Counted from the stretch's first letter, positions 1 to 12,392 are shown. The stretch: DNA of 64,000 bases from Lingula anatina (GCF_001039355.2 NW_019773614.1:445412-509411); one strand, 5' to 3'. Translations and numbers: made by a program. The notes: generated by a model not told the origin, from the letters alone.

Positions 1-131
1 AATAAATAAAAAAAAAAAAGAGAGGTAAACCCGCCAAAAAAACGCCAAGTTACCCCCCCATTCCCCCCCCCCCCCCCCATCCACACACACCCTTTTCCAC
101 ACCCCACAAACAGCCAATAAAACGTACGCAC

Positions 132-2000
132 CGTACATACAGATGAACTTGTAGTAATAACCCAGTGAGTAGCATGGATACGCCGCCCATCTCCAGTTGT
201 ACTCTCGACGCAGAACCCCGCAGTCTCGATGATACAGCGGCCAGTAATCTACCGGCTCCCCCTCACCCCAGTATGAATACTGGAAGAAGGCTCCTGTTGG
301 AATATTTTGCAAAGAGGATACGAACTTGAAGAAACTGTATGGCTTATAAAACTGCTTTTGAAAAAGATTCTTTATTTTTTGTTAGAAAATGATATCTGAA
401 ACACACGGAGGATTTAGTTCTAAATGACAGACATGACATAAAATTGAGAGAGAGAGCAAGAGAGAGAATAAGAGATAGAGAGAGAGCAGCTGCATCATCG
501 TAAATGAGAAAAAATATTGAAGTTATTTAATCAAACAACAACATGTTTCAGAATTGAAAAAAAAGCGAAAGAAAACGCAAACCATGTCAACAAACGCACC
601 AGAGTGCCACTCCCAAGTGCCTTCCAGCACGGAATCCGTGGCTCCAATCCACACCCCGGCCTCTGTCCATCCCGTCACGTTGTCTAATTTATACCGAATA
701 AAATCCATGGTTGCCTGGTCGTATATCTCCAACATTTTCCCGCCATTTTCCTCACAGTATGACTGCCCTTCTGCCCAGTATTCTTCGTGGTTGATAAACT
801 CGTAGCACTTTTCTTGGAAGGTGTAATAAGCGTATGCAAGCCTGGGAGGACACCTGTCTCTGTCACTGACTTCAATACAATAGAAAAGTAGAACAGATAA
901 TCATAAAAAATTACATGTACGAGTGTATGTGACGCTGTATGCATTTCACGTGTGTTTATATTCATATATGGTGAAGGGGACAAAAGCTTATTTTTTCTCA
1001 CGCCTGGCTCTGTTTAAATCGAACGAATTTTGACCCCCTCTCACAAATGCAGCAACAAAAACGTTTGCAATATCTAAAGTTTTTAACTAGGTAATTTAGA
1101 TAGATTTGATCTTGGTCATCAAATAATAGCAAAGCATAAACTATGAAGGGTTCAAAGAATGCAAAAAAAAAAATCGTTCTCCAAGCGTTCATTTGGCCTA
1201 CGTAACAGAGGCTAAAGGTCCAACTGGACACCGCTATAGCCACGCACCTTCTCATACCTGGTCGTCACTGACCCGGGGATTACGGCACCGAAGGAGGCAT
1301 CCACTTTCAAATCGTTTAAACTTATGACAGGTGGCTGTCATAGCTCCATATGCAACAAATAATATAGGTGCGGAGCATGTATGATTCATAAGCATCTTCG
1401 TGACGGTTGAAATTACATGTACGGCTAGAAGAAAGCGTTTTTTGATAGGTGGCATACAGGCCCGTGCTGGGGGCCGAGTGTTTGGCATTAAGACAATAAG
1501 ATGTTAGTATGGGGAATGAAGATGTAAACGCTATACCTATAGGGCCTTAGAAATGTTGATATGTTTATGGTTTATTTAGTAACACCGGTTCTCTCTCTCT
1601 CTCTTTCTCTCTCAGACCCCCCTCTCTCTCTATCTGACACACAAACACACACACGTTGAATCACTTCATCTTGCATTGGTAGGGATGACCTTATCCTGTC
1701 TTGAAGTGGCTTAAATTTTCGTCTAAAATATGCATGACCCGTCGTTAAATAATGTAAGCTGAATTTTGGAAAATGTTTAATAATAACCTATAATAATCTA
1801 TAATGAAAACACGCAATCAATATAGAAAAAAGATAATTTTTTCTTGACCTTGTAATAAAAAGCAAACCCGAAACAAAAACATTTTGTCCACGAAAACAAA
1901 AATTGCTGAAAGATTGATACGAGCACTTACCTTGCCCATGGACAGAAATCCTAAGAAGCAACGCAAAAACTGAGTAAAGTTTAATGTAAGACACTTCCAT
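132..2000 (-). CDS. C-type lectin gene A (partial, runs off the left edge)
   Basis: Three exons join in phase: 1931-2000 (signal peptide, Met at 2000), 600-869 and 132-293. The last ends at a GT donor, so more exons lie beyond base 1. The first exon encodes a short hydrophobic leader. The 270-nt exon carries the N-terminal half of a C-type lectin-like domain (CYEF, YWAEGQSYC, GVWIGATDSVLEGTWEW). The 162-nt exon carries the C-terminal half (DCGVL, NWRW, YKFICMY). The calcium-site residues are unusual: EPV in place of EPN and WRW in place of WND. Exon lengths and phases match the complete receptor at 18.5-24.6 kb, so a threonine-rich stalk probably follows off-window. Role inferred: secreted or cell-surface glycan or ligand binding, perhaps calcium-independent. 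Confidence 0.75.
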
Positions 2001-3699
2001 GGCAAACAGCTAAACAAGTGCAGTTATCTTTTTCAACAACTGTTCTGTTGCAATCGTAGTATATAATTCCGCAAAATCTCTTCAATTTTCTATTATTCGG
2101 CCTACAAGGGCACCCTGTATGGTGCTGTAGCCTGCGTCTTCTGATCGGAAGTAGTGCAAAAGGTAAAAGCCAGATGCTCAACGATGAGTCGAGTGTTTTA
2201 AATGCAGCACAAATTCATAGACCTTGTGAGATAAAAGTACTTTTATAACACGAGCATTCGATCCAATCCAATCCAGTTTTTCTCAGTCGCAATCCGAGAC
2301 AAAAAGGCAATGTAACGCATCAAATAATTCCACGCATCGCACAAAAATTATTATGAGTATCCAAAATGTGTGAATTGTCGAAAAACGCACAGTCCCTCTA
2401 TTTGTCCGAGTCTATGAATGACAGAAAATATGTACACAGACACGGGGAGTAGACCTGATGCTCCGTGTTCAAGTCTGGTAAGGTGCGACGAAAAGAATAA
2501 CAAATTTCCTGTGCTGGGGCTCAAATTATGACAGTGACGAAAATTACAAAAGCGTCCCAACACGCCCAGTGGAAAAGACCGCTGCTCTGTTGTGTGTGAT
2601 ATCGTCCACTTGTCCTCATGTGATCATATAAAAAGGGGAGTGGGTAAGGGAACGAGCTGCAGTACTTCGGGTAAATGGATGATGTCATGTGACTTTTTAA
2701 AAAATTAAAGAAAAAAAAACGATGAACATCGATTTAAACTTTGTATTAATTGACCCGTAAACACGAAACTAAAGCAAATATAATACTTCGATTTTCTTTG
2801 AGACGTTTAGATATTGTTTTCAATATATACCGCCGTTATCGTTACTGTGTTTAGCAATGCAAGGTCGTAACTTCGAGGAACAACTCTTTCTGTGGCAAGC
2901 TTATATGAATAATATGACACGGGCTTCCACAATTAGGCCATACGTATGCCATATACCACAGTATGAAAGCATCCTAGAACCTGTACCTTAATAAACGCTA
3001 CATGCTGCAGCAGGAATGTCTGTAACCGTGCACACTTACTATGCACATGCCTGACCGCCACCATCACGACAAACTGTTGTCCCAATAGCTCCAATTATAA
3101 TGGCATCTGAACCCGTTTTACTGTCATTGTCAGGTAGCCCATCCATCAGCAGGTTATTCATACACAAATAAACAGGGCCATGGTTATATTAATATTCCTA
3201 TTCATATATCAGGAGGGGTGAAATATTCTGGAGACCTGGGACCGCTGCAGTGCCAATTTCTGATGACGTGAGACGTGTGTATAAGGCTATATTTGTATTC
3301 CAAACACCCCTTTCTTTATTTAACATCAGGAATGCTATTTTTGTCGCCCTTCTGCGAATCCCATTCTATTTTGTTTGCGATTATTATTCCCCTATTTAAA
3401 ACATGTAGAAAATATAAAGGACACCATTTAGCATAGACAGAGACTAATGTTGACATTTTCTAATGCTGTCATTTAAATTGGACCATTTATAATAAGACTA
3501 AATGAGAGATAGAGAGATTTTTAAGGCAACAGTGTCTCAATTCTATTGCAAAAACGGGTTCAAAAAATACTGGAAGATCAAACATGTCAGTAAACTATAA
3601 CAAATGAGATATTGCACGATAGATTGTTTTGGACCAGTTTCTCCCTTTGTTTCTTTTTTTTTTTTTTTTTTTGACATTATGTAAGTAGTCTCATATAAA
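2001..3699. other. Spacer between lectin A and the sulfotransferase relic
   Basis: No supported gene. The stretch matches 6204-7895 almost base for base. Around 2574-2960 it holds sequence that recurs near 6780-7160, 11440-11800 and 16265-16560, which elsewhere follows Tc1-like transposase relics. A 44-codon plus-strand ORF starting at 2857 belongs to this repeated segment. Confidence 0.6.
2241..2247 (-). promoter_or_regulatory. TATA-like box upstream of lectin A
   Basis: TATAAAA on the minus strand about 240 bases upstream of the lectin A start codon. The same motif sits at 6444-6450 upstream of lectin B, but the blocks are nearly identical, so this is not independent support. Confidence 0.3.
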
Positions 3700-3901
3700 T
3701 CATAATTTAGGAAGTATAATGTCATTAAAGATACCTTTGTAATAACTACTCTTCAATAAAACCGAAAATTGCCTGTTTGCAATCATCATCAATTTACAGT
3801 ACGGTTTGTGTATTGTAAACCCACGGGTCCAACGACATGGCAAAACGTCTAAGGTTGTGTCAGACTTGGAGCTACAAAAGGCTGCAATTTTTCTGTTGAC
3901 T
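3700..3901 (-). pseudogene. Truncated 3' end of a Gal3ST-type sulfotransferase
   Basis: The minus frame encodes the last 66 residues of the sulfotransferase seen whole at 7896-9564, including the same stop codon (TGA at 3700-3702) and 3' flank. It breaks off at the single N at 3902, where the sequence jumps into the threonine-rich exon of lectin B. Either a real truncated tandem copy or, more likely given the N, an assembly join within a duplicated region. Confidence 0.8.
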
Positions 3902-3902
3902 N
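3902..3902. other. Single ambiguous base at a sequence junction
   Basis: One N separates sulfotransferase coding sequence on the left from a lectin threonine-rich exon on the right. Neither gene continues across it. This marks a contig or scaffold join, not a resolved base. Confidence 0.85.
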
Positions 3903-5806
3903 GGTGCTGTAGTTGTAGAACGCGTGGTGGTGGCATTAGTTGCTGGAGTAGGTGTGGTAATTGTCGTGGGGGTGTGAGCAGTAAAGGGAAGAGTGAGTGT
4001 ACTGGATGCGGTCGTTGGTCTCGATGACGTCAGGCTGGTGGCAGCAGTAGTCGTGTTTGGTAGTGGAGTCATGTCTGAAAGAGCGAAAAGACGTTTAACC
4101 TTGTTGTCTTTCAATTCTAAAAAAAGTCTTTCTAAATAAATAAAAAAAAAACATCCAAAGAGCTCAACTACCGCCCTGCACCTTTGCAGAGGCGTGAATA
4201 TAATATAATATAATATAATATAATATAATATAATATAATATAATATAATAATAATTGGTAAGCAATTAAAATAACGCCAAGTTACGTCCCCCCCCCCCGC
4301 CCCCAATCATCCACACACACCCTTTCCCACACCCCACAAACCGCCAATAAAACTTACGCACCGTACATACAGATGAACTTGTAGTAGTAACCCAGTGAGT
4401 AGCACGGATACGCCGCCCATCTCCAGTTGTACTCTCGACGCAGAAGCCCGCAGTCTCGATGATACAGCGGCCAGTAATCTACAGGCTCCCCCTCACCCCA
4501 GTATGAATAGTGGAACACGGAACCTAGATGGAAAATATTGCAAAGTGGATACGGATAAGAAGAAATTGCATGGTTTATAATACTGTTTTTGTAAAAGACC
4601 CTTTATTTTTTGTTAGAAAATGATCTCTGAAACACACAGAGGATTAAATTCTAAAAGACAGACATGACATAAAATTGAGAGAGAGAGCAAGAGAGAGAAA
4701 GAGAGATAGAGAGGGAGCAGCTGCATCATCGTAAATGAGAAAAAATATTGAAATTATTTAATCAAACAACAACATGTTTCAGAACTGAAAAAAAAAATCA
4801 AAAGAAAACGCAAACCATGTCAACAAACGCACCAGAGTGCCACTCCCACGTGCCTTCCACCGCGGAATCCGTCGCTCCAATCCACACCCCGGCCTCCGTC
4901 CACCCCGTCACGTTGTCTAAATTATACCGAATAAAATCCATGGTCGCCTGGTCGTAGATCTCCAACATTTTCCCACCATTTCCCTCACAGTAGGACTGCC
5001 CCTCTGCCCAGTATTCTTCGTGGTTGATAAACTCGTAGCACTTGTCTTGAAAGGTGTAATAAGCGTATGCAAGCCTGGGAGGGCACCTGTCTCTGTCACT
5101 GACTTCAATACAATAGAAAAGTAGAACAGATAATCATAAAAAAATTACATGTACGAGTGTATGTGACGCTGTATGCATTTCACGTGTGTTTATATTCATA
5201 TATGGTGAAGGGGACAAAAGCTTATTTTTTCTCACGCCTGGCTCTGTTTAAATCGAACGAATTTTGACCCCCTCTCACAAATGCAGCAACAAAAACGTTT
5301 GCAATATCTAAAGTTTTTAACTAGATAATTTAGATAGATTTGATCTTGGTCATCAAATAATAGCAAAGCATAAACTATGAATGCAAAAAAAATCGTTCTC
5401 CAAGCGTTCATTTGGCCTACGTAACAGAGGCTAAAGGTCCAACTGGACACCGCTATAGCCACGCACCTTCTCATACCTGGTCGTCACTGACCCGGGGATT
5501 ACGGCACCGAAGGAGGCATCCACTTTCAAATCGTTTAAACTTATGACAGGTGGCTGTCATAGCTCCATATGCAACATATAATATAGGTGCGGAGCATGTA
5601 TGATTCATAAACATCTTCGTGACGGTTGAAATTACATGTACGGCTAGAAGAAAGCGTTTTTTGATAGGTGGCATACAGGCCCGTGCTGGGGGCCGAGTGT
5701 TTGGCATTAAGACAATAAGATGTCAGTATGGGGAATGAAGATGTAAACGCTATACTATAGGGCCTTAGAAATGTTGATATGTTTATGGTTTATTTAGTAA
5801 CACCGG

Positions 5807-5837
<31 letters not shown>

Positions 5838-6203
5838 AGACCCCCCTCTCTCTCTATCTGACACACAAACAAACACACATTGAATCACTTCATCTTGCAT
5901 TGGTAGGGATGACCTTATCCTGTCTTGAAGTGGCTTTAATTTTCGTCTAAAATATACATGACCCGTCGTTAAATAATGTTTAATAATAACCTATAATAAT
6001 CTATAATGAAAACACGCAATCAATATAGAAAAAAAATACTTTTTTCTTGAACTTGTAATAAAAAGCAAACCCGAAACAAAAACATTTTGTCCACGAAAAC
6101 AAAAATTGCTGAAAGATTGATACGAGCACTTACCTTGCCCATGAACAGAAATCCTAAGAAGCAACGCAAAAACTGAGTAAAGTTTAATATAAGACACTTC
6201 CAT
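3903..6203 (-). CDS. C-type lectin gene B with threonine-rich stalk (truncated at N)
   Basis: Exons in order: 6134-6203 (signal peptide), 4833-5102 and 4362-4523 (the two halves of a C-type lectin-like domain), then 4074 down to 3903 (threonine-rich segment opening MTPLPNTTTAATS). All junctions agree in phase 1. The stalk exon is cut at the N at 3902, so membrane and tail exons are missing. The protein is nearly the same as lectin A. As in A, the EPN/WND calcium motifs are altered (GEPVDYW; NWRW). The stalk is probably heavily O-glycosylated. By analogy with the receptor at 18.5-24.6 kb, the complete protein would be a type I membrane lectin, but this is inference. Confidence 0.75.
4197..4252. 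repeat. TAATA pentanucleotide microsatellite
   Basis: About ten tandem TAATA units in the intron between the lectin B domain and stalk exons. It lies at the left edge of the duplicated block. Confidence 0.9.
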
Positions 6204-7895
6204 GGCAAACAGCTAAACAAGCGCAGTTTTCTTTTTCAACAACTGTTCTGTTGCAATCGTAGTATATAATTCCGCAAAATCTATTCAATTTTCTATTATT
6301 CGGCCTACAAGGGCACCCTGTATGGTGCTGTAGCCTGCGTCTTCTGATCGGAAGTAGTGCAAAAGGTAAAAGCCAGATGCTCAACGATGAGTCGAGTGTT
6401 TTAAATGCAGCACAAATTCATAGACCTTGTGAGATAAAAGTACTTTTATAACACGAGCATTCGATCCAATCCAATCCAGTTTTTCTCAGTCGCAATCCGA
6501 GACAAAAAGGCAATGTAACGCATCAAATAATTCCACGCATCGCACAAAAATTATTATGAGTATCCAAAATGTGTGAATTGTCGAAAAACGCACAGTCCCT
6601 CTATTTGTCCGAGGCTATGAATGACAGAAAATATGTACACAGTCACGGGGAGTAGACCTGATGCTCCGTGTTCAAGTCTGGTAAGGTGCGACGAAAAGAA
6701 TAACAAATTTCCTGTGCTGGGGCTCAAATTATGACAGTGACGAAAATTTCAAAAGCGTCCCAACACGCCCAGTGGAAAAGACCGCTGCTCTGTTGTGTGT
6801 GATATCGTCCACTTGTCCTCATGTGATCATATAAAAAGGGGAGTGGGTAAGGGAACGAGCTGCAGTACTTCGGGTAAATGGATGATGTCATGTGACTTTT
6901 TAAAAAATTAAAAAAAAAAAACGATGAACATCGATTTAAACTTTGTATTAATTGACCCGTAAACACGAAACTAAAGCAAATATAATACTTCGATTTTCTT
7001 TGAGACGTTTAGATATTGTTTTCAATATATACCGCCGTTATCGTTACTGTGTTTAGCAATGCAAGGTCGTAACTTCGAGGAACAACTCTTTCTGTGGCAA
7101 GCTTATATGAATAATATGACACGGGCTTCCACAATTAGGCCATACGTATGCCATATACCACAGTATGAAAGCATCCTAGAACCTGTACCTTATAAACGCT
7201 ACATGCTGCAGCAGGAATGTCTGTAACCGTGCACACTTACTATGCACATGCCTGACCGCCACCATCACGACAAACTGTTGTCCCAATAGCTCCAATTATA
7301 ATGGCATCTGAACCCGTTCTACTGTCATTGTCAGGTAGCCCATCCATCAGCAGGTTATTCATACACAAATAAACAGGGCCATGGTTATATTAATATTCCT
7401 ATTCATATATCAGGAGGGGTGAAATATTCTGGAGACCCGGGACCGCTGCAGTGCCAATTTCTGATGACGTGAGACGTGTGTATAAGGCTATATTTGTATT
7501 CCAAACACCCCTTTCTTTATTTAACATCAGGAATGCTATTTTTGTCGCCCTTCTGCGAATCCCATTCTATTTTGTTTGCGATTATTATTCCCCTATTTAA
7601 AACATGTAGAAAATATAAAGGACACCATTTAGCATAGACAGAGGCTAATGTTGACATTTTCTGATGCTATCATTTAAATTGGACCATTTATAATAAGACT
7701 AAATGAGAGATAGAGAGATTTTTAAGGCAACAGTGTCTCAATTCTATTGCAAAAACGGGTTCAAAAAATACTGGAAGATCAAACATGTCAGTAAACTATA
7801 ACAAATGAGATATTGCTCGATAGATTGATTTGGACCAGTTTCTCCCTTTGTTTCTTTTTTTTTTTTTTGACATAATGTAAGTAGTCTCATATAAA
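6204..7895. other. Spacer between lectin B and sulfotransferase 1
   Basis: No supported gene. It is collinear with 2001-3699 at very high identity. It contains a 56-codon plus-strand version of the recurrent short ORF (begins MQGRNFEEQLFLWQ) and a T-tract near 7854-7868. Confidence 0.6.
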
Positions 7896-9564
7896 TCATA
7901 ATTTAGGAAGTATAATGTCATTAAAGATACCTTTGTAATAACTACTCTTCAATAAAACCGAAAATTGCCTGTTTGCAATCATCATCAATTTACAGTACGG
8001 TTTGTGTATTGTAAACCCACGGGTCCAACGACATGGCAAAACGTCTAAGGTTGTGTCAGACTTGGAGCTACAAAAGGCTGCAATTTTTCTGTTGACTTCT
8101 TTCAAAAACTGAACTTCTTCAAAGAAATCCGCATTCTGCTTGTGAAGTATGTTTTCAAATTTTCTTCTGAAATAGTCATACAGCAAGAAATCTTCTTCAC
8201 TGAATTTACGCAACTTTTCGGGTATTTCTGGGTCCGTGTTTCCTTTAATCAGTTCTTGGTAGTCTTTGCGCTTGATTTCGTGTATTTTGAGGTATATGAC
8301 ATCTCCAATATCCCAGCAAAACCTGCGTTTCAGCATCACCAACCCCTCGTCCGTGTATTCCATTATTAAAACATAATCAAAATCCCGATCTATATCGTTG
8401 ATGAAGTTTTGCACTGAAGTTTTCGAAGAAGAATATCCCAAATAATTAATCATGACGTTGAATAGCAACTCCGAATGTTTGGATTTATATAATGCAGGGG
8501 TATTGAGATATGTTTTTAGCTGATTTTTGCCTCGAAGACGCAACTTTTTATTGACACCGAAGAAACTAAAAGCAGATTTGAAACGACGTACTGGTTCTCT
8601 CAGCATAACAGCATAGACTGAATCCGAAGGCATCAGTCTCTCCACTGCCTTTCGTTCGTATTCGCTGTGGTGTGTCATTATATCGTAGTGCGGATTTTTG
8701 TCATATTCATCCCTCATAATGTCATATTCCGATTGCTTCAGTCTAAGGAGTTTGTTCTGGGTAGCAGGGAGGACAACTTTCAAATCATTACGAAAACCAT
8801 AGCGAAGAAACACGCTGGCAACGGTGGTCGAACCAGTTTTTGGTATTTTCACGAAGACGATGTGTTTGTTGGGTGTACATGTCGTCTGTAGATAGGAGTT
8901 CGAAGATGACCTATTTCCGGTGGTTGGACTTAATTCTGAATCAACATTTCGACCAGACCAATAAACTAAGGAGTTCTTCAAGTCTCCGATTAAGCATCCC
9001 GGCTTAGACCTTGAAAGAAATTGCATAAATTTAATGAAAACGAACATTGGGGTGATTTCATTGTCAGTTTTGCTTTTACATTGTAGGAGAATCACTGTTA
9101 ATGCCTGACGCAAGCCAAAGACGATGTTTCGAAATGTTCCCATACACGAAAAAGTGACTTTGAAGCCACCTAAATTCCAATCCTACCTATAAAGAGAAGT
9201 TAATCAATAAATAATATTTTCTTTTTAATTATTTCTAAGATAGACGTATGCAGTCGACGTAGGCATTAATCGAGGCCATATCGTAATGATTTTAATTATT
9301 TTTCACATTGGCGTTTATATTAGCCCTTATATAAAAATGTGTTCAGAAAACCGTTTCTTTATTTCACAAGAACTTCCATAATAGTATGAAGATTTTTTCA
9401 ACTTACGCCTTAATGGTAGAGTCCCCTGCGTAAGAAATACGTCGATTTCCACCTCTTAGGTCTATGGAGGGTTTGCTTCTAACTCCCAGGAAATAAAATA
9501 CAATACTGCCTGTAAATATGCAAACTATCATAAGGATCGCAAGCTTCCATTTCAGTCCTGACAT
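7896..9564 (-). CDS. Galactose-3-O-sulfotransferase-like protein, copy 1
   Basis: Two exons: 9407-9564 and 7896-9009, joined in phase 2 into about 423 residues. Exon 1 encodes a short basic cytoplasmic N terminus and a signal anchor (about residues 8-27, LAILMIVCIFTGSIVFYFLG), the type II topology of Golgi sulfotransferases. Exon 2 carries the PAPS-binding 5'-phosphosulfate loop KIPKTGSTT (about 107-115) and the 3'-phosphate motif REPVRRFKSAF (about 190-200). Both match the Gal3ST/cerebroside sulfotransferase family, which moves sulfate from PAPS to O-3 of galactose on glycolipids or glycoproteins. The acceptor cannot be predicted. The long open frame also reads through the intron 5' of exon 2 (Met at 9143), but the acceptor TTTCAAG and phase favour the two-exon model. 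Confidence 0.85.
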
Positions 9565-9647
9565 GGTGCTTTATAACCCGCGCCGTGCAGTACCAACTTA
9601 TTTCAATACCTTCCTTCTGAAGACTAGCAATGACCTACCACCAGCAT

Positions 9648-9654
<7 letters not shown>

Positions 9655-9680
<26 letters not shown>
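9655..9680. repeat. CT microsatellite
   Basis: Pure CT run upstream of sulfotransferase 1. The paralogous sites at 10652, 14275 and 15479 are preceded by a 130-base element absent here. Confidence 0.85.
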
Positions 9681-9681
<1 letters not shown>

Positions 9682-9884
9682 AATATATATCTATTTGCAC
9701 TGATCATTTGACATTACTAAGTACAATACGGGCACATTTAAAGGTATGGCAGCTCCAAGTAAAGTTAAGGGTGTGGTGGATATGCCAAAACGAACATGTT
9801 GTTAGCTTGGTTATGTAAGGGAAGTTTTTGCCTTCATACAAATTGCATTGTTCTTATCTGAACGCCACTAAACCTTAGCAGAAG

Positions 9885-10022
9885 CCATACCAGGACCGAC
9901 TGACAATGGTCTTGGGGATCAGACAGCTGCATTCAGTGAAATGGGCCTCAGGAAACCCGACATTGCCAGAGGGCCTGGAATTTCAAGGTGAATTTCAGAG
10001 GAGAGCTACAATCAATGTAGCA
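9885..10022 (+). mobile_element. Tc1-like transposase relic, fragment 1
   Basis: Short stretch (ACCAGGACCGACTGACAATG and following) repeated at 10895-11040 and 15750-15870, where it leads into recognisable Tc1-like coding sequence. Here only the 5' part remains before sulfotransferase-flanking sequence resumes. Confidence 0.5.
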
Positions 10023-10281
10023 AAAAGTGACTTTGAAGCCACCTAAATTCCAATCCTATCTGTAAAGGGATGTTCATTAATAAATAATGAGTTTCTTTTT
10101 AATTATTTCTAAGATAGACGTATTCAGTCGACGTAGGAATTAAACAAGGCCATAACGTAATGATTTTAATTATTTTTCACGTAAGGCGTTTATATTAGTA
10201 CTTATATAAAAATGTGTTCAGAAAACCGTTTCTTTATTTCACAAGAACTTCCATAATAGTATGAAGATTTTTTCAACTTAC

Positions 10282-10438
10282 GCCTTAACGGTAGAGTCCC
10301 CTGCGTAAGAAATACGTCGATTTCCACCTCTTAGGTCTATGGAGAGTTTCCTTTTAACTCCCAGAAAATAAAATGCACCACTGCCTATAAATATGCAAAC
10401 CATCATAAAGACCGCAAACTTCCATTTCAGTCCTGAAT
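10282..10438 (-). pseudogene. Orphan sulfotransferase exon 1 lacking its start codon
   Basis: This matches exon 1 of the sulfotransferase genes along its length, with the same donor (GC|GTAAG), but a deletion at the start changes CATG to AATG, so the initiator Met is lost. Substitutions also alter the membrane segment. No exon 2 lies between it and copy 2, so it is a leftover of partial tandem duplication. Confidence 0.75.
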
Positions 10439-10514
10439 GGTGTTTAATAACCCTCCCTTTGCAATACCAGCTTGTTTGACTGGTTGCCTTCTGATAACTA
10501 GCAATTACCTACCA

Positions 10515-10650
10515 CCAGCATTAAATTTATACATTTGCCGGTTGTAGATAAATATTAATGATCTGTTTGCTCCCCGGATGAGGCCTCCGGACCGAAACGA
10601 CTGTTGGGCACAATAAACATGCAGCAAACAGACTGATTTACTACTTTTCT
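10515..10650 (+). mobile_element. Short element with TCTGTTTGC/GCAAACAGA ends and a hammerhead-like core
   Basis: The segment recurs near 14150-14270 and 15355-15478. It has inverted ends TCTGTTTGC and GCAAACAGA and a core GGATGAGGCCTCC...CCGAAAC like a degenerate hammerhead ribozyme. The paralogous site at 9645-9655 lacks the segment: the flank CCACCAGCATTAA runs straight into the CT repeat. This suggests insertion as a unit. Confidence 0.55.
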
Positions 10651-10651
10651 C

Positions 10652-10718
<67 letters not shown>
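10652..10718. repeat. CT then GT microsatellite
   Basis: A CT run followed directly by a GT run, next to the hammerhead-like short element. Confidence 0.9.
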
Positions 10719-10720
<2 letters not shown>

Positions 10721-10884
10721 ACTGATTATTTGGCATTACTAAGACAAATATTAGCACATTTAAACGGCAGCTCCAAAGTTCAGTTAAGGGCGTGTTGGGG
10801 ATGCGAGAGAAAGTTGCTAGCTTAGCTATATAAGGGATGTTTTGCCTTGATACAAATAGGATTGTGGTAATCTTACCTCCACCA

Positions 10885-11470
10885 AACTTTAGCAGAAGTT
10901 ATACCAGGACCGACTGACAATGGTCTTGAGGATAGCCGCATTCAATGAAAATGGCCTCAGAAAAACCGACATTGCCAGAGGGCCTGGCGTTTCATGGCAA
11001 ACTGTTTTAGAGTACTCCAGAGGAGAGTTGCAACCAAAAGTGTAGCTATTGACAAATCCACAGGTCATCTCGGTGCCGCTGGCCCGTACTGATCTTACCA
11101 TGATCAACATTGCCAGAAGAACCCGCACTAAATCTGCCATTACCATTGCGTCAGAATCACGGGCTCATAATTTGCTTCATCTTTCCCGCCAAATAGTGAA
11201 CAGGAGACTCGTCCGGCATGGCTACAGGACAAGAAGGATTGTTAAGAAGCCTGAGTTAATACATAACCATCACGTGAACAGGATATGCTGAACGGAAACC
11301 TAACAGTCGTACACTGGAACAATGAAGTCTTCACAGATGAATCCAGTTTTCTACAATACCCATGTGATGGCTGTCTGCGAATGCGTCGTCTTACTTGCGA
11401 ACAGAAGTTACAAGAAAATGTACCAGAAATCGAGGCAGGAAATACCGCTCTGTTGTGTGTGCTATTGTCC
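10885..11470 (+). mobile_element. Degenerate Tc1-like transposase
   Basis: Broken plus-strand frames give pieces of a Tc1-type transposase: a helix-turn-helix-like stretch (SRQIVNRRLVRHGYRTRRIV, 11049-11291) and the catalytic-core piece HWNNEVFTDESSF with a following DGCLRMRR (11285-11494). The order W-x-x-V-x-FTDES-x-F, then DG and VWR-like residues, is typical of Tc1. Frames shift and stops interrupt, so it is inactive. A second copy lies at 15745-16262. Confidence 0.7.
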
Positions 11471-12392
11471 ACTTGTCCTCATGTGATCATATAAAAATAG
11501 GAGTGGGTAAGGGTAAATGGATGATGTCATGTGACTTTTTAAAAAAATTAAAAAAACGATGAACATCGATTTAAATGTTTTATTGATTCACGCCCTACAC
11601 ACGAAACTAAAGCAAAGATAATACTTCGATTTTCTTTGAGACGTCTATAAATTGTTTTCTATATATATACCTCCGTTATCGTTACAGTGTTTAGCAATGC
11701 AAGCTCGTAACTTCCAGGAACAACTCTTTCTGTGGCAAGCTTATATGAATAATATGACACGGGCTTCCACAGTTAGGCCATACATATGCCATATACCACA
11801 GTATGAAAGCATCCTAGTATCTGAACACGTAGAAAATATAAAGGGTGGAATTTAGCATAAAATGAGTCGGACTTTGACATTTTCTGATGCTATCATTTAA
11901 ACTGGACCATTTAAAAAAGAACAAATGAGAGATAGGTAGAATCGTAAGGCAACAGATACCCAATACTATGGCATATCGAGTTCAAACAATCCTGGAAGAT
12001 AAATATGTCAGTTATCTATGACAGATGAGATACTGCACGATAGTTTGGTAGATTGAATGACAAAATGTTTAATTTTAGAGGGTCGAACGATGTTAGGCGG
12101 CACCTATCTCCCACAAGGCCCTCCTTGAGGACATGGAATTAAATACTTTGTTTAAAACAAAACTTGAATTTTGCAAAAATAAAATAATAAACAATGCAAT
12201 TTTGAGTCTATGATATGATGTTAGTTAAACAATATAAACAATTACACATGTTAAACAATCTAAACAATTACACAACGTAATATGTAAGGTATTAGCATTA
12301 AGGGAAATGTATCCAAACACGGAAAGTTGTTCAAATGGAGCAGTTTCCCCTTTGTTTCTTTTTTTAATATAATGTTAGTAGTCCCATATAAA
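11471..12392. other. Spacer downstream of sulfotransferase 2
   Basis: No supported gene. It contains the repeated segment also seen at 2574-2960 and 6780-7160, including a short ORF at 11696 (MQARNFQEQLFLWQ). About 250 bases near 12050-12320 are unique to this copy. Confidence 0.5.

Noticed and set aside
1252-1488. 78-codon minus-strand ORF with several cysteines between the lectin signal-peptide and domain exons (also 5471-5707)
   Set aside because: Its end phase does not fit the next exon, and the signal and domain exons already join in phase without it. The matching copy is nearly identical DNA, so it is no independent support.
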